DNA from: Providencia alcalifaciens
GTDB taxonomy: Bacteria > Pseudomonadota > Gammaproteobacteria > Enterobacterales > Enterobacteriaceae
Length of the DNA stretch: 64,000 nt
Assembly (NCBI RefSeq): GCF_020271745.1
Contig: NZ_CP084296.1
Location: forward strand, 3,286,001 to 3,350,000
Direction: 5' to 3'
Of this stretch, positions 11,049-21,477 are shown one piece after another (the stretch's first letter is position 1; the number at the start of each line of letters is the position of its first letter). Below the pieces are notes generated by a model, which saw only the letters and a list, made by a program, of their open reading frames with translations, did not search any database and had not been told where the DNA came from. A program made the position numbers and the translations under genes.

Positions 11049-11387
11049 TTATTTTTTCTCGATAACTTTGACTAACTCATAACGGATGCTTGGGGCATCG
11101 GCGGGTGGGTTAGGCACATCAAATTGTTGAACCTCTAACACGTAGTTATAGCCCGGCTCGTAGCTGAATCCTTGAATAGATGAGTAAAAATATTGCCAAT
11201 CATCAGTTGGTTTTTCTTTAACTTTCATGCATTTCATAGGTGCAACGCCGACACAGTCAGCCAGAGAGGAGTCAATATAAAAGATTTTATTGTTGCTGTT
11301 GGTGGGCTTCATCGTGTTGGTATTATTTCCGTTTTGGCATCCTGCAAGCAGAACAAAAAGGGATGATGCGAGTAGAATTTTTTTCAT
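11049..11387 (-). CDS. Lipoprotein with a DUF4377-like domain
   Basis: A 112-residue lipoprotein. The start at MKKILLASSLFVLL has an AGGAAC ribosome-binding site; a longer frame upstream is not signal-like. The lipobox LLAGC is followed by an Asn/Thr-rich tether. The C-terminal part, with CVGVAPMKCMKVKEKP, a conserved Trp-Gln-Tyr-Phe and GFSYEPGYNYVLEV, resembles DUF4377 domains, which often accompany META/HslJ-type heat-shock lipoproteins. Function is unknown. There is no Asp at +2, so outer-membrane sorting is likely. Confidence 0.8.
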   Translation of the reverse strand: MKKILLASSLFVLLAGCQNGNNTNTMKPTNSNNKIFYIDSSLADCVGVAPMKCMKVKEKPTDDWQYFYSSIQGFSYEPGYNYVLEVQQFDVPNPPADAPSIRYELVKVIEKK

Positions 11388-11844
11388 AAAGGTTCCTCTA
11401 GTTTCAGGCAAAAGTGTCTGAATGAGAGTAATTATAGCAAAATGAGACGGGTAATTATTCCCAAAAAAATTATGATCTAACAAACAATCAAATTTGAAGT
11501 CTCAATTGGGCGTATGATTTTTTTAGATTAGTTGAGATCATTTTAATAGATAAGAACCATTTTTATTGATTGGAGATGGTTTTTTTGTATCAATTTCGCA
11601 GTTAAGCTGTATAGCAAACTGTTTGTCTAACAGAATTTCCTATATAATGTCTGCCTTTTTTGACATTCTGAATTTTCAGCTCTGTGTTTTGCAAATTCAA
11701 TGTTTCTAAACATGAGGTTAAGCAAACACACCGTTTAGCAAATGGGTTCAGCAAAATGCCAAATTCCCGCAGCAAACCACAGCACAGTATGCTGAGTAAA
11801 TAAATTACGCTGGGTAAACAACAAGCTGAGTAAAAGGATAGAGT
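11388..11844 (+). other. aspS 5' region with degenerate repeated motifs
   Basis: 457 bp without a gene. A TATAAT box is at 11643-11648 but has no good -35 at 17 bp. Downstream, four AGCAAA motifs occur between about 11720 and 11775. They are followed by three copies of GCTGRGTAAA (11791-11800, 11809-11818, 11825-11834), the last just before the aspS ribosome-binding site. The region may be a structured leader; I did not recognise a T-box or any known riboswitch. Confidence 0.5.
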
Positions 11845-13614
11845 ATGCGTACTAATTATTGTGGGCAATTAAATATCGCTCATGAAGGCCAGAAGGTCAC
11901 TCTTTGTGGATGGGTAAACCGCCGTCGTGACTTAGGTGGTTTGATTTTTATCGATATGCGTGACCGCGAAGGCATCGTTCAAGTTTTCTTTGATCCAGAG
12001 CGTAAAGACATATTTGAGAAAGCGTCAGAACTGCGTAACGAGTTCTGCATCCAAATCACAGGTACAGTACGTGCGCGCCCAGATAGCCAGAAAAACAAAG
12101 ATATGGCAACGGGTGAAATTGAAATCTTTGCTGAAGGTCTGGAAGTCTTTAACAAATCTGAACCTCTGCCGCTAGACAGCAACCAAACTAATACAGAAGA
12201 GCGTCGCTTAAAATACCGCTATTTAGATTTACGCCGTCCGGAGATGTCAGATCGTCTACGTACGCGTGCGAAAATCACCAGCTTTGTTCGTAATTTTATG
12301 GACAAAGAAGGCTTTATGGACGTTGAAACGCCAATGCTAACCAAAGCGACGCCAGAAGGGGCGCGTGACTACTTAGTACCAAGCCGAGTTCATAAAGGTA
12401 AGTTCTATGCACTGCCGCAATCCCCACAGCTGTTCAAACAACTGCTGATGATGTCTGGCTTTGATCGTTACTATCAAATCGTAAAATGCTTCCGTGACGA
12501 AGATTTACGAGCTGACCGTCAACCTGAATTTACCCAAATCGATGTGGAAACCTCGTTCATGAGCGCGGAACAAGTTCGCGAAGTGATGGAGCGTATGATC
12601 CGCAACCTATGGCTTGAGGTGAAAGGCGTTGATTTAGGCGATTTCCCAATCATGACCTTTGCAGAAGCGATGCGTCGTTACGGTTCAGATAAACCAGACC
12701 TGCGTAACCCAATGGAATTGGTTGATGTTGCTGATATTGTTAAAGATGTTGAGTTTGCAGTATTTGCGGGTCCAGCAAATGACCCTAAAGGTCGTGTTGC
12801 AGCGCTGAAAGTGCCAGGTGGCGCAGCAATGACCCGTAAACAAATTGACGAATACGGCAATTTCGTGGGCATCTATGGTGCGAAAGGCTTAGCGTGGATG
12901 AAAATCAACGAACGCGCGAAAGGCTTAGAAGGTATTCAAAGCCCAGTTGCGAAGTTCCTAAGCTTAGACATTATCGAGCAAATTATTGAACGTACTGGCG
13001 CAGCTGATGGCGATATCATCTTGTTTGGTGCGGGTGCAAAAAATGTGGTGACTGACTCAATGGGCGCATTACGCCTGAAAGTGGGTCGTGACTTCGAGCT
13101 GACAAACTTAAATAGCTGGCAGCCACTATGGGTTATCGACTTCCCAATGTTTGAAGAAAATGGCGAAGGTGGTTTAACAGCAATGCACCACCCATTTACT
13201 TCACCGAAAGATTTTACACCGGAAGATCTGGCGAAGAACCCTGAAGATGCTGTTGCGAATGCCTACGATATGGTTATTAATGGCTACGAAGTAGGTGGTG
13301 GTTCTGTCCGTATTCACCGTAGCGAAATGCAACAAACCGTATTCGGTATTTTAGGTATTAATGAAGAAGAACAACGTGAGAAGTTCGGCTTCCTGTTAGA
13401 TGCACTGAAATACGGTACGCCACCACATGCAGGTTTAGCATTTGGTTTAGACCGCTTAGTCATGTTGTTAACTGGAACTGATAACATCCGTGATGTTATT
13501 GCATTCCCGAAAACCACCGCAGCGGCATGTTTAATGACCAATGCACCAAGTCATGCAAACCCTGATTCACTGACTGAATTAGCGATTGCAGTTGTGGCGA
13601 AAGAAGAAGAGTAA
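11845..13614 (+). CDS. aspS: Aspartyl-tRNA synthetase
   Basis: Class IIb synthetase charging tRNA-Asp; 589 residues. An N-terminal OB-fold anticodon-binding domain covers about residues 1-105. The catalytic core has motif 2 ([20 protein letters not shown]), a bacterial GAD insertion around 290-420, and motif 3 ([15 protein letters not shown]). The start [10 protein letters not shown] is conserved and follows an AAAGGA ribosome-binding site. The aspS stop overlaps the nudB start by 1 base (TAATG), so nudB is coupled. Confidence 0.98.
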   Translation: MRTNYCGQLNIAHEGQKVTLCGWVNRRRDLGGLIFIDMRDREGIVQVFFDPERKDIFEKASELRNEFCIQITGTVRARPDSQKNKDMATGEIEIFAEGLEVFNKSEPLPLDSNQTNTEERRLKYRYLDLRRPEMSDRLRTRAKITSFVRNFMDKEGFMDVETPMLTKATPEGARDYLVPSRVHKGKFYALPQSPQLFKQLLMMSGFDRYYQIVKCFRDEDLRADRQPEFTQIDVETSFMSAEQVREVMERMIRNLWLEVKGVDLGDFPIMTFAEAMRRYGSDKPDLRNPMELVDVADIVKDVEFAVFAGPANDPKGRVAALKVPGGAAMTRKQIDEYGNFVGIYGAKGLAWMKINERAKGLEGIQSPVAKFLSLDIIEQIIERTGAADGDIILFGAGAKNVVTDSMGALRLKVGRDFELTNLNSWQPLWVIDFPMFEENGEGGLTAMHHPFTSPKDFTPEDLAKNPEDAVANAYDMVINGYEVGGGSVRIHRSEMQQTVFGILGINEEEQREKFGFLLDALKYGTPPHAGLAFGLDRLVMLLTGTDNIRDVIAFPKTTAAACLMTNAPSHANPDSLTELAIAVVAKEEE

Positions 13615-14048
13615 TGAAAAGTTATAAGCGCCCAGAATCGATATTAGTCATTATGGTGGCTGAAAAAACGGGGCGGGTGCTTATGATGCGGCGTAAAGAT
13701 GATCCAGACTTCTGGCAATCAGTAACTGGAAGTTTGGAACTTCATGAAACCAGTGCTGCGGATGCAGCGCTTCGCGAAATCAAAGAAGAGACGGGGTTTA
13801 ACCCGCAACCAAGTCAGTTACATGATTTGTCGAAAAGTATCATCTTTGAAATTTTCCCGCATTTCAGGCATCGTTATGCACCAGATGTAACCCACTGTAA
13901 AGAACATTGGTTTAAATTGGTGCTGAGTGATGAACAAACGCCATTACTGACTGAACACACTGAATTTTGTTGGCTTGAACCGCAACAGGCAGCAGAGCTG
14001 ACAAAATCGTGGAGCAACAGCCAGGCTATTTTAGAATTTGCTGTTTAA
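13614..14048 (+). CDS. nudB: NudB, dihydroneopterin triphosphate diphosphatase
   Basis: NUDIX hydrolase that removes pyrophosphate from dihydroneopterin triphosphate in folate synthesis. The full Nudix box is present (G-x5-E-x7-REIKEETG, about residues 39-61), and the KHWF-like EHWFKLVL strand is characteristic. The 144-residue length is normal. The aspS-nudB-yebC-ruvC-ruvA-ruvB order is the conserved enterobacterial arrangement. Confidence 0.93.
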   Translation: MKSYKRPESILVIMVAEKTGRVLMMRRKDDPDFWQSVTGSLELHETSAADAALREIKEETGFNPQPSQLHDLSKSIIFEIFPHFRHRYAPDVTHCKEHWFKLVLSDEQTPLLTEHTEFCWLEPQQAAELTKSWSNSQAILEFAV

Positions 14049-14078
14049 TTATTTTATTGACGTTTTTGGAGATATTTC

Positions 14079-14822
14079 ATGGCAGGTCATAGTAAATGGG
14101 CCAACACCAAACACCGTAAAGCGGCGCAAGACGCAAAGCGCGGTAAGATTTTCACTAAAATTATTCGTGAGCTGGTCACTGCAGCGCGTTTAGGCGGCGG
14201 CGATGTCGCAACTAACCCACGTTTGCGTGCTGCTGTGGATAAAGCATTATCAAACAACATGACTCGCGATACATTAAACCGTGCGATTGCGCGTGGTGTG
14301 GGTAATGATGACAACGATAATATGGAAACCATCATTTATGAAGGTTACGGTCCTGGCGGTACAGCTGTTATGGTTGAATGTTTAAGTGACAACCGTAACC
14401 GTACCGTTTCTGAAGTTCGCCACGCGTTTACTAAAACGGGCGGTAACTTAGGGACTGATGGCTCTGTATCTTATTTATTCACCAAACGTGGCGTGATCAC
14501 TTACGCACCGGGCGTGGATGAAGATGCGCTGATGGAAGCTGCACTTGAAGCGGGTGCTGACGACGTTGAAACGTACGATGATGGTGCAATAGATGTTTAC
14601 ACCACCTTTGAAACGTTCGGTGCGGTTAAAGACGCATTAGATGCTGCAGGTTTCACTAGCGAAGCCGCTGAAGTTTCTATGATCCCATCGATTACGGCAG
14701 AGCTTGATGTTGAAACGGCACCAAAATTAATGCGCCTGATCGACATGTTAGAAGACTCAGACGACGTTCAAGAAGTTTATCATAACGGTGATATCTCTGA
14801 TGAAGTTGCTGAGCAACTGTAA
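14079..14822 (+). CDS. yebC: YebC/PmpR family protein (TACO1 family)
   Basis: A 247-residue YebC-type protein. It was long annotated as a transcriptional regulator; recent work links the family to translation through difficult proline-rich stretches. The N-terminal signature [20 protein letters not shown] and the following GRIF-like KRGKIFTKI are intact. It lies 30 bp after nudB and upstream of the ruv genes. A hairpin at 14841-14874 follows it. Confidence 0.96.
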   Translation: MAGHSKWANTKHRKAAQDAKRGKIFTKIIRELVTAARLGGGDVATNPRLRAAVDKALSNNMTRDTLNRAIARGVGNDDNDNMETIIYEGYGPGGTAVMVECLSDNRNRTVSEVRHAFTKTGGNLGTDGSVSYLFTKRGVITYAPGVDEDALMEAALEAGADDVETYDDGAIDVYTTFETFGAVKDALDAAGFTSEAAEVSMIPSITAELDVETAPKLMRLIDMLEDSDDVQEVYHNGDISDEVAEQL

Positions 14823-14840
14823 TTAAGACGATGTCTGCGT

Positions 14841-14874
14841 AGAGAAAGCAGGCTGTGTCCAGCCTGTTTTCTCT
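14841..14874 (+). terminator. Hairpin after yebC
   Basis: Nested stem: AGAGAAA and CAGGCTG pair with CAGCCTG and TTTTCTCT around a TGTC loop. The outer arm supplies the T-rich stretch. Probable terminator or attenuator between yebC and ruvC. Confidence 0.65.
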
Positions 14875-15047
14875 AACGCCTCTCCCATCTTCATCTTCTC
14901 TTTTATTTGCTATATTTATGATGGCAGGAATGCTATTTACACTGAAATTCCGGTGGAAACGCTGATATTCCCTTGTTGCCATTGTGGCTGTCATTAGATG
15001 GGGATAAGATGATATGAAAATTAATAAAGGGCAACTATAGGTTTTAT

Positions 15048-15569
15048 ATGGCGATTATTCTGGGTATCGACCCTGGTTCACGGATCACAGGATACGGTGT
15101 TATTCGCCAACAAGGTAGGCAATTACTCTATCTCGGAAGTGGGTGTATTCGTACTCAAGTTGATGATTTACCAAGCCGTCTGCAGCGTATTTATGCGGGA
15201 GTCTCGGAAATTATCACCCAGTACCAACCTGATGTTTTATCTATCGAACAAGTCTTTATGGCGAAGAATGCGGACTCGGCTCTGAAACTGGGGCAAGCGC
15301 GTGGTGTGGCGATTGTCGCGGCAGCAAACCAAAATATTCCCGTTTTTGAATATGCGGCTCGTCAAGTTAAACAAACCGTAGTGGGAACGGGAGCTGCAGA
15401 AAAAAGCCAAGTCCAGCATATGGTGAAATCTATTCTAAAATTATCGGCTAGCCCTCAAGCGGATGCCGCAGATGCGCTGGCAATTGCCATCACCCATTGC
15501 CATTTTAATCAAAACTTGCTGAAAGTCGGTGATCCGCGTTTAGTGTTAACCCGCGGAAGATTAAGATGA
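15048..15569 (+). CDS. ruvC: RuvC Holliday-junction endonuclease
   Basis: Resolves Holliday junctions as a dimer at the end of recombination repair. The 173-residue RNase H-like protein has the catalytic acidic residues in [12 protein letters not shown] (Asp7), LSIEQVF (Glu) and [12 protein letters not shown] (two Asp). It lies outside the ruvAB SOS unit: the LexA box is downstream of this gene. Confidence 0.97.
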   Translation: MAIILGIDPGSRITGYGVIRQQGRQLLYLGSGCIRTQVDDLPSRLQRIYAGVSEIITQYQPDVLSIEQVFMAKNADSALKLGQARGVAIVAAANQNIPVFEYAARQVKQTVVGTGAAEKSQVQHMVKSILKLSASPQADAADALAIAITHCHFNQNLLKVGDPRLVLTRGRLR

Positions 15570-15582
15570 AGACTGGATATGC

Positions 15583-15598
15583 ATCCAGCATTTTTTGT
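15583..15598 (+). promoter_or_regulatory. LexA (SOS) box of ruvAB
   Basis: CTGGATATGCATCCAG is a 16-bp palindrome of the same type as the E. coli ruvA SOS box (CTGG-N8-CCAG). It is 55 bp upstream of the ruvA GTG, so ruvAB should be DNA-damage inducible. Confidence 0.88.
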
Positions 15599-15653
15599 GG
15601 TATAAACAGCAGAGTCAAAATTTAAGACGCTAATCAAATTTAAGGGGTTTAGT

Positions 15654-16271
15654 GTGATAGGTCGTTTACGTGGCATCGTATTAGAAAAGCAACCACCCAT
15701 TGTGTTACTTGAGCTACAAGGTGTTGGCTATGAAGTTCATATGCCAATGACCTGTTTCTATGAATTACCTGAAATTGGCCAAGAAGCTATTGTTTTCACC
15801 CACTTTGTGGTGCGAGAAGATGCTCAATTACTGTATGGCTTCAATGACAAACAAGAGCGCGCACTATTTAAAGAACTGATTAAAGTTAATGGCGTGGGCC
15901 CTAAACTGGCACTTGCGATTTTATCCGGTATGTCGGCTCAACAATTTGTATCTGCCATTGAGCAAGAAGCGATTTCTTCGTTGGTGAAATTGCCGGGTAT
16001 CGGCAAGAAAACTGCCGAGCGTTTAGTGGTCGAAATGAAAGACCGTTTCAAAGGCCTGAATGGGGATCTTTTCAACCCTGTGAGCGATATTGATTTACCA
16101 AGTGTGAAGAGCCAAGGACCAAGCCAAGCAGATATCGAAGCCGAAGCTGCTGCTGCCTTGATTGCTTTGGGATATAAGCCGCAAGAAGCCAGCCGTATGG
16201 TGAGTAAAGTCGCGAAACCTGATAGCGATTCTGAAACTCTGATCCGTGATGCCTTACGCGCAGCACTTTAA
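15654..16271 (+). CDS. ruvA: RuvA Holliday-junction DNA-binding subunit
   Basis: Tetrameric protein that holds the four-way junction and loads RuvB. It is 205 residues long with a GTG start giving the conserved MIGRLRG. An N-terminal OB domain is followed by two helix-hairpin-helix motifs ([13 protein letters not shown] and [13 protein letters not shown]). The small C-terminal RuvB-contacting domain starts around residue 155. It is the first gene of the SOS-controlled ruvAB unit, 16 bp before ruvB. Confidence 0.97.
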   Translation: MIGRLRGIVLEKQPPIVLLELQGVGYEVHMPMTCFYELPEIGQEAIVFTHFVVREDAQLLYGFNDKQERALFKELIKVNGVGPKLALAILSGMSAQQFVSAIEQEAISSLVKLPGIGKKTAERLVVEMKDRFKGLNGDLFNPVSDIDLPSVKSQGPSQADIEAEAAAALIALGYKPQEASRMVSKVAKPDSDSETLIRDALRAAL

Positions 16272-16287
16272 TTGAGAGATTATTACG

Positions 16288-17298
16288 ATGATTGAAGCTG
16301 ATCGCCTAATTACTGCTGAAGTGCTGCATTCTGAAGAAGAAGCCATTGATCGCGCGATCCGCCCTAAATTACTGGATGAGTATATTGGGCAACCGCAAGT
16401 TAAGCATCAAATGGAAATATTTATTCAGGCAGCCAAAATGCGAGGGGATGCGCTCGACCATCTGTTAATTTTTGGGCCCCCAGGGTTAGGAAAAACTACA
16501 TTAGCGGGTATTGTTGCCAACGAGCTTGGGGTTAATTTGCGGACAACGTCAGGGCCAGTGTTAGAAAAGGCCGGGGATTTGGCTGCGATGCTGACTAACC
16601 TTGAACCCCATGATGTCCTTTTTATTGATGAAATTCATCGACTTTCACCAGTAGTCGAAGAGATTTTATATCCTGCCATGGAAGACTATCAATTAGATAT
16701 TATGATAGGCGAAGGTCCTGCGGCACGTTCCATTAAAATCGATTTACCGCCATTTACGTTGATCGGTGCCACTACGCGAGCGGGCTCCTTAACGTCGCCA
16801 CTGCGTGACCGTTTTGGAATTGTACAACGATTAGAGTTTTACCAAGTTGATGATTTGCAACATATTGTGAAGCGTAGCGCTCAGTATATGGGGCTGGATA
16901 TCACGGAAGAAGGGGCCTTGCAGGTCGCAATGCGCTCTCGTGGAACACCACGGATCACTAACCGTTTATTACGGCGCGTGCGTGACTTTGCCCAAGTGAA
17001 AGGCAATGGCAGTATTGATGAGTTGATTGCGAGCCAAGCGCTGGATATGTTGAATGTGGATGCGGCGGGTTTTGACTATCTTGATCGTAAACTGCTGGTG
17101 GCCATCATCGATAAGTTTATGGGCGGACCGGTGGGGGTTGATAACCTTGCCGCAGCGATTGGAGAGGAACGCGAAACCATCGAAGATGTGCTTGAGCCTT
17201 ATCTTATTCAGCAAGGGTTTATCCAACGAACGCCTAGAGGGCGTATGGCAACATCCCATGCCTATTCTCACTTTGGTTTAACGCCAAAAGAGGTTTAA
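16288..17298 (+). CDS. ruvB: RuvB branch-migration helicase
   Basis: AAA+ ATPase motor of branch migration. The 336 residues contain Walker A ([13 protein letters not shown]), Walker B (FIDEIHRL), sensor 1 (GATTRAG), the Arg finger (PLRDRFG) and a C-terminal winged helix ([11 protein letters not shown]). It is followed by a strong terminator shared with convergent znuB. Confidence 0.98.
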   Translation: MIEADRLITAEVLHSEEEAIDRAIRPKLLDEYIGQPQVKHQMEIFIQAAKMRGDALDHLLIFGPPGLGKTTLAGIVANELGVNLRTTSGPVLEKAGDLAAMLTNLEPHDVLFIDEIHRLSPVVEEILYPAMEDYQLDIMIGEGPAARSIKIDLPPFTLIGATTRAGSLTSPLRDRFGIVQRLEFYQVDDLQHIVKRSAQYMGLDITEEGALQVAMRSRGTPRITNRLLRRVRDFAQVKGNGSIDELIASQALDMLNVDAAGFDYLDRKLLVAIIDKFMGGPVGVDNLAAAIGEERETIEDVLEPYLIQQGFIQRTPRGRMATSHAYSHFGLTPKEV

Positions 17299-17346
17299 AC
17301 CCGAAAAAATCCTTTTAATACAAAGATAATTGAATGTGGTATCACG

Positions 17347-17390
17347 AAAAAGCCCTTGAGCATGAAAAATGACTCAAGGGCTTTTTGTTT
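17347..17390. terminator. Bidirectional terminator between ruvB and znuB
   Basis: A perfect stem AAAAAGCCCTTGAG/CTCAAGGGCTTTTT with a 12-nt loop, with A-rich and T-rich flanks that serve both strands. Confidence 0.9.
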
Positions 17391-17432
17391 TAGGCTAACT
17401 TGTATTGGTTGATCTGTAATTTGCAGTCGCGA

Positions 17433-18218
17433 TTAGTTTTTTGTTTTTATGCACAAACTTAAGATAAACAAAATAGCGGAGGTGAGCACAACGGATGGGC
17501 CTGCAGGAGTATCATAAAAGGCGGACAACGTTAACCCGCCAGTAACGGAAATCATGCCAATACCAATCGCAGTGAGTGCCATTTGTTCAGGGGTTTTGGC
17601 AAAACGTCGGGCGGTGGCAGCAGGAATGATCAGCAAAGAGGTAATGATCAGCGCTCCAACAAATTTCATTGCAATCCCGATAGTTAATGCCGTTACCATC
17701 ATCAATAATAAACGGGAGCGTTGGAGATTAATTCCATCCACAAAAGCCAGTTCTGAGCTGACAGTCATTGATAAAAGCGCCCGCCATCGATAAAAAAGCA
17801 ACCCACAAACGACAACCACGCCAATTAAAATCGTTATAATATCTTCGTATGTTACTGATAACAAATCACCAAATAGATAGGCCATCAGGTCGACGCGGAC
17901 ATTCGCCATTAGGCTGACGACAACCAGCCCTAAAGAGAGGGAGCTGTGAGCCATAATGCCGAGTAACGTATCGACGGCGAGTTGAGGACGTTTTTCCAAC
18001 CACACGAGGATCAGGGCCAATAATAAAGTCACTGCGATCACCGCGTAAAAGGGATTAATATTTAGCAGCAAACCGAAGGCAACACCTAGCAAAGATGCGT
18101 GGGCGAGGGTATCTCCAAAATAGGACATACGGCGCCAAACCACAAAGGAACCTAAAGGGCCGGCAGCAATCGCGAGTAACATACCTGCAATCCAACCAGG
18201 TAGCAGTAACTCAATCAT
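17433..18218 (-). CDS. znuB: ZnuB zinc ABC transporter permease
   Basis: Inner-membrane permease of the high-affinity zinc importer; 261 residues with seven to eight hydrophobic segments. Typical family stretches are [20 protein letters not shown] and [15 protein letters not shown], the coupling region, and [13 protein letters not shown]. It overlaps the end of znuC by 8 bp, so the two are coupled, and expression is expected to be repressed by Zur. Confidence 0.95.
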   Translation of the reverse strand: MIELLLPGWIAGMLLAIAAGPLGSFVVWRRMSYFGDTLAHASLLGVAFGLLLNINPFYAVIAVTLLLALILVWLEKRPQLAVDTLLGIMAHSSLSLGLVVVSLMANVRVDLMAYLFGDLLSVTYEDIITILIGVVVVCGLLFYRWRALLSMTVSSELAFVDGINLQRSRLLLMMVTALTIGIAMKFVGALIITSLLIIPAATARRFAKTPEQMALTAIGIGMISVTGGLTLSAFYDTPAGPSVVLTSAILFILSLCIKTKN

Positions 18219-18978
18219 GATGGCAATCCTTACTGTGTTGGTGGGATGTGATCACATTACCTTCTAAATCATGTTGGTGATTGTGTTGATGACGGTAAAC
18301 CCCCAGTTGCTGTGCGCCTCGATAGCCAAACATCGCGACGAATTCAGGGTGATTAGAGACAACGTCAGGGGTACCAGAGCAACAAATATGTCCGTTAATA
18401 CATAAAACTTGGTCTGTTTTTGCCATGACTAAATGCAGGTCATGGGAGACCATGAGAACTGCGCAACCAAGTTCAGTTCTTAATTGATTGATTAAGTCAT
18501 ACAACGCAACTTGGCCATTAATATCGACGCCTTGGGCGGGTTCATCGAGAACCAACAAATCAGGTTTATTAAGTAAGGCACGCGCAAGCAGAACGCGCTG
18601 GGTTTCACCGCCTGAGAGTTTCTGCATTGGCTGGTCAATAAGGTGCGTGGCTTTAACCCGTTCGAGGGCGGGTAATAAATGTTCCGTACGGACACCTTGC
18701 TTTAACATCATAAACCGCTTCACGGTTAGAGGCAGGGTGGTATCTAAATGTAGTTTTTGTGGAACATAACCAATAGAGAGTGACGAGGCTCTGCTGATAG
18801 TGCCTGATGTGGGAGCTAATAGCCCCAATACCACGCGAACAATCGTGGATTTACCGGCACCATTAGGCCCCAACAACGTCACGATATCACCTTTGTTAAG
18901 CGCAAAAGTGACATCCTTTAATACAGGTTTATCGCCAAATGAGACGGAGATTTTATTTAAAGATAGTAGTGGTTGCAT
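18211..18978 (-). CDS. znuC: ZnuC zinc ABC transporter ATPase
   Basis: ATP-binding subunit of ZnuABC. The start at the ATG giving [18 protein letters not shown] aligns with relatives; an upstream TTG would add 8 residues and run towards the Zur site. Walker A (GPNGAGKST), ABC signature (LSGGETQR) and Walker B ([10 protein letters not shown]) are intact. The C-terminus is His-rich (HQHNHQHD...[10 protein letters not shown]), a common zinc-protein trait. Divergent from znuA across a 67-bp gap. Confidence 0.96.
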   Translation of the reverse strand: MQPLLSLNKISVSFGDKPVLKDVTFALNKGDIVTLLGPNGAGKSTIVRVVLGLLAPTSGTISRASSLSIGYVPQKLHLDTTLPLTVKRFMMLKQGVRTEHLLPALERVKATHLIDQPMQKLSGGETQRVLLARALLNKPDLLVLDEPAQGVDINGQVALYDLINQLRTELGCAVLMVSHDLHLVMAKTDQVLCINGHICCSGTPDVVSNHPEFVAMFGYRGAQQLGVYRHQHNHQHDLEGNVITSHQHSKDCHHD

Positions 18979-19006
18979 ATGAAAACATCTTGCAGAAATC
19001 AAGTTG

Positions 19007-19021
19007 TGTTATATTATAACA
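19007..19021. promoter_or_regulatory. Zur box between znuC and znuA
   Basis: TGTTATATTATAACA is a perfect 7-bp inverted repeat around a single T. It closely resembles the E. coli znu operator and sits in the short divergent intergenic region. One site can control both znuA and znuCB. Confidence 0.88.
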
Positions 19022-19045
19022 TTTCAATTTTAAGATCACGGAAAA

Positions 19046-20011
19046 ATGTTCATGATACACAAATCGAAACTTATTACCCGTAAATTCATCTGCAAAGCTA
19101 CGTTAGCCTCAGTTTTAACCGCATCGATGTTGCCAATAGCCAATGCCGATGTCGTTACATCGATTCGACCTTTAGCCTTCATTGCGGCGGGGATCGCTGA
19201 TGGTGTCACTGATACACAAGTTTTACTTCCTGATGGTGCTTCGCCGCATGATTATGCACTGAAACCTTCGGATTTAAAAAAGATAAAACAGGCTGATTTA
19301 TTTGTTTGGGTTGGTCCTGAATTAGAAATGTTTTTAGAGAAGCCAATCAATGTGTTAGACCAGAATAAACGTCTAGCATTGGCTGAACAGAAAAATATTC
19401 ATAACTTATTAATGGCTGAAAACCACGAGGAGGAAGATAGCCATCAACATGCCGATGAACCTAACCATGATGCGGATCACGAACATCATCACCATGGTGA
19501 GTATAATATGCACATCTGGTTGTCTCCAGATATTGCAAATTTGGCAGCCGATGATATTTACGCGCGTTTAGTAGAGGTTTATCCTGCTCAGAAAGATAAG
19601 CTGGACGTAAACCTTCGTAAATTCAAAGAAAACATGGCGCAAAACAATAAGAAAATTGCTAGTATTTTAAAACCGGCTCAAAATAAAGGGTATTTTGTTT
19701 TTCACGATGCTTATGGCTACTTTGAAAAACACTATCAGCTCGCTCCATTAGGGCATTTTACGATAAACCCTGAGATTCAGCCCGGTGCCCAAAAATTGCA
19801 TCAAATACGAACACAACTGGTTGAGCATAAAGCGCAATGCGTTTTTGCTGAGCCACAATTCAGACCTGCGGTTATTGAAAGCGTAGCGAAAAATACGGGA
19901 GTCAAAATGGGTACTCTCGACCCACTCGGTAGTGGGCTGGCAATTGGACCAGATAGCTACATGAAGTTTCTGACTCAACTATCAGAACAATACGCAAGCT
20001 GCCTGAATTAA
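19046..20011 (+). CDS. znuA: ZnuA periplasmic zinc-binding protein
   Basis: Cluster A-I solute-binding protein that delivers Zn2+ to ZnuBC. The 321-residue precursor has an N-terminal signal ending PIANA/D. Zinc ligands appear in ASPHDYALKPSD, after a His/Asp/Glu-rich loop (residues ~128-152, ending HEHHHHGEYNMHIWLSP), and in FHDAYGYFE. A second in-frame ATG two codons in cannot be excluded as the start. Confidence 0.96.
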   Translation: MFMIHKSKLITRKFICKATLASVLTASMLPIANADVVTSIRPLAFIAAGIADGVTDTQVLLPDGASPHDYALKPSDLKKIKQADLFVWVGPELEMFLEKPINVLDQNKRLALAEQKNIHNLLMAENHEEEDSHQHADEPNHDADHEHHHHGEYNMHIWLSPDIANLAADDIYARLVEVYPAQKDKLDVNLRKFKENMAQNNKKIASILKPAQNKGYFVFHDAYGYFEKHYQLAPLGHFTINPEIQPGAQKLHQIRTQLVEHKAQCVFAEPQFRPAVIESVAKNTGVKMGTLDPLGSGLAIGPDSYMKFLTQLSEQYASCLN

Positions 20012-20031
20012 GCATAGAGGAATAGTTTAAA

Positions 20032-21360
20032 GTGCAGCAAATGGCAAATGGTATTGTGCAGGCATTTAATGGCTTGTCCAAGACCCATAAAATTGTGTTG
20101 AGCACGCTCACTGTAGCCACCATGGCTGTCGCGATTTGGCGGCCAGTGCATATCCCTATCACACATGAAGGTGATGGCTCTCCTGATACGGTTATTCCTT
20201 TTGCTCAATCAGCGATTGAAGCCGAAGGTAATGATTTAATTCAAGATAGTAGTGAACAGTTACCGGATGAAGGCGTTGCAGACAGCGACGCATCAGATGC
20301 GGATGGTACACCGCTCGCACATGAATATGTTGTCTCAAGTGGCGATAACTTATCGTCTATCTTGACCCAGTTTGGTATTGAAGCTGGTGATGTTGCGACA
20401 CTTTCAAACCAACATAAATCATTACGTAACTTAAAAATCGGTCAAACCCTTAGCTGGACACTGAATACTGATGGCGAATTAGAGTCCTTAACGTGGGATG
20501 TTTCTCGCCGTGAAACGCGTATCTTCAAACGCGTTGGAGCAACCAACAAATTTGAAGAAACGAAAGAGATCCGTAAAGGCGATTGGACAAACAGCGTGAT
20601 GACGGGTTCTATCGATGGAACGTTTGCTCAAAGCACGAAGAAAGCGGGTTTGACTCGTACAGAAGGCCGTGAAGTTACCAAAGCATTACAGTGGCAGGTG
20701 GACTTTAACAAGCTGAAAAAAGGCGATAAGTTTACCGTTTTAATGGGGCGAGAGATGCTCAATGGGACTCATGAACAGAGCCAACTAGTTGGTGTGCGTT
20801 TACAGTCTGGCGGTAAAAATTACTACGCTTTTCGTGCTGAAGATGGTCGCTATTATGACAGTGAAGGTAATGGTTTAGAACGCGGTTTCTTGCGTTTTCC
20901 AACGGTTAAACAGTTCAGGGTTTCATCACACTTCAACCCACGCCGTGTTAACCCTGTAACTGGCCGTGTTGCACCACATAAAGGGGTCGACTTTTCCATG
21001 CCAGTGGGTACGCCTGTATTAGCGGTTGGTGATGGTGAAGTGATTGTGGCGAAATACAGTGGTGCAGCAGGAAACTTTATTGCGATTCGCCATGGTCGCC
21101 AATATACGACGCGTTATATGCATTTACGTCAATTGCTGGTGAAACCAGGGCAAAAAGTGAAGCGTGGTGATCGCATTGCGTTATCGGGTAATACTGGACG
21201 TTCGACAGGACCACATCTCCATTTTGAAATGTGGGTTAACCAGCAAGCTGTCAACCCACTGACTGCGAAATTACCAAGCTCAGGTGGTTTAACAGGTAAA
21301 GAACGTAAAGAGTATTTAGAGCTGGTCAAAGAGACCAAATCCCAGCTTAAATTGAAATAA
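20032..21360 (+). CDS. mepM: MepM murein DD-endopeptidase
   Basis: Cleaves peptide crosslinks in peptidoglycan so that new strands can be inserted. The GTG start (MQQMANG, after AGAGGAA) corresponds to the E. coli MQQ start and keeps the N-terminal membrane anchor (about residues 20-42). LysM/OapA-like regions follow (VVSSGDNLSSILTQFGI). The C-terminal M23 peptidase has HKGVDFSMPVGTPV and GPHLHFEMW, the zinc-binding motifs. 442 residues; located downstream of znuA as in E. coli. Confidence 0.95.
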   Translation: MQQMANGIVQAFNGLSKTHKIVLSTLTVATMAVAIWRPVHIPITHEGDGSPDTVIPFAQSAIEAEGNDLIQDSSEQLPDEGVADSDASDADGTPLAHEYVVSSGDNLSSILTQFGIEAGDVATLSNQHKSLRNLKIGQTLSWTLNTDGELESLTWDVSRRETRIFKRVGATNKFEETKEIRKGDWTNSVMTGSIDGTFAQSTKKAGLTRTEGREVTKALQWQVDFNKLKKGDKFTVLMGREMLNGTHEQSQLVGVRLQSGGKNYYAFRAEDGRYYDSEGNGLERGFLRFPTVKQFRVSSHFNPRRVNPVTGRVAPHKGVDFSMPVGTPVLAVGDGEVIVAKYSGAAGNFIAIRHGRQYTTRYMHLRQLLVKPGQKVKRGDRIALSGNTGRSTGPHLHFEMWVNQQAVNPLTAKLPSSGGLTGKERKEYLELVKETKSQLKLK

Positions 21361-21383
21361 CCATTTCAGTTTCTTCATCCAAC

Positions 21384-21418
21384 AACTGGCAGATACTTGT
21401 GTCTGCCAGTTTTTTTTG
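21384..21418 (+). terminator. mepM terminator
   Basis: AACTGGCAGA/TCTGCCAGTT forms a 10-bp stem with an 8-nt loop, followed by T8. Confidence 0.9.
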
Positions 21419-21477
21419 TAATGCTCTTACACATTCATTTTTGGTTATCAAAATAGCCGTGATTTCTTGGGTATAAC

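Noticed and set aside
11388-11844. T-box riboswitch in front of aspS
   Set aside because: No T-box consensus or antiterminator; T-boxes are also not expected in this group.
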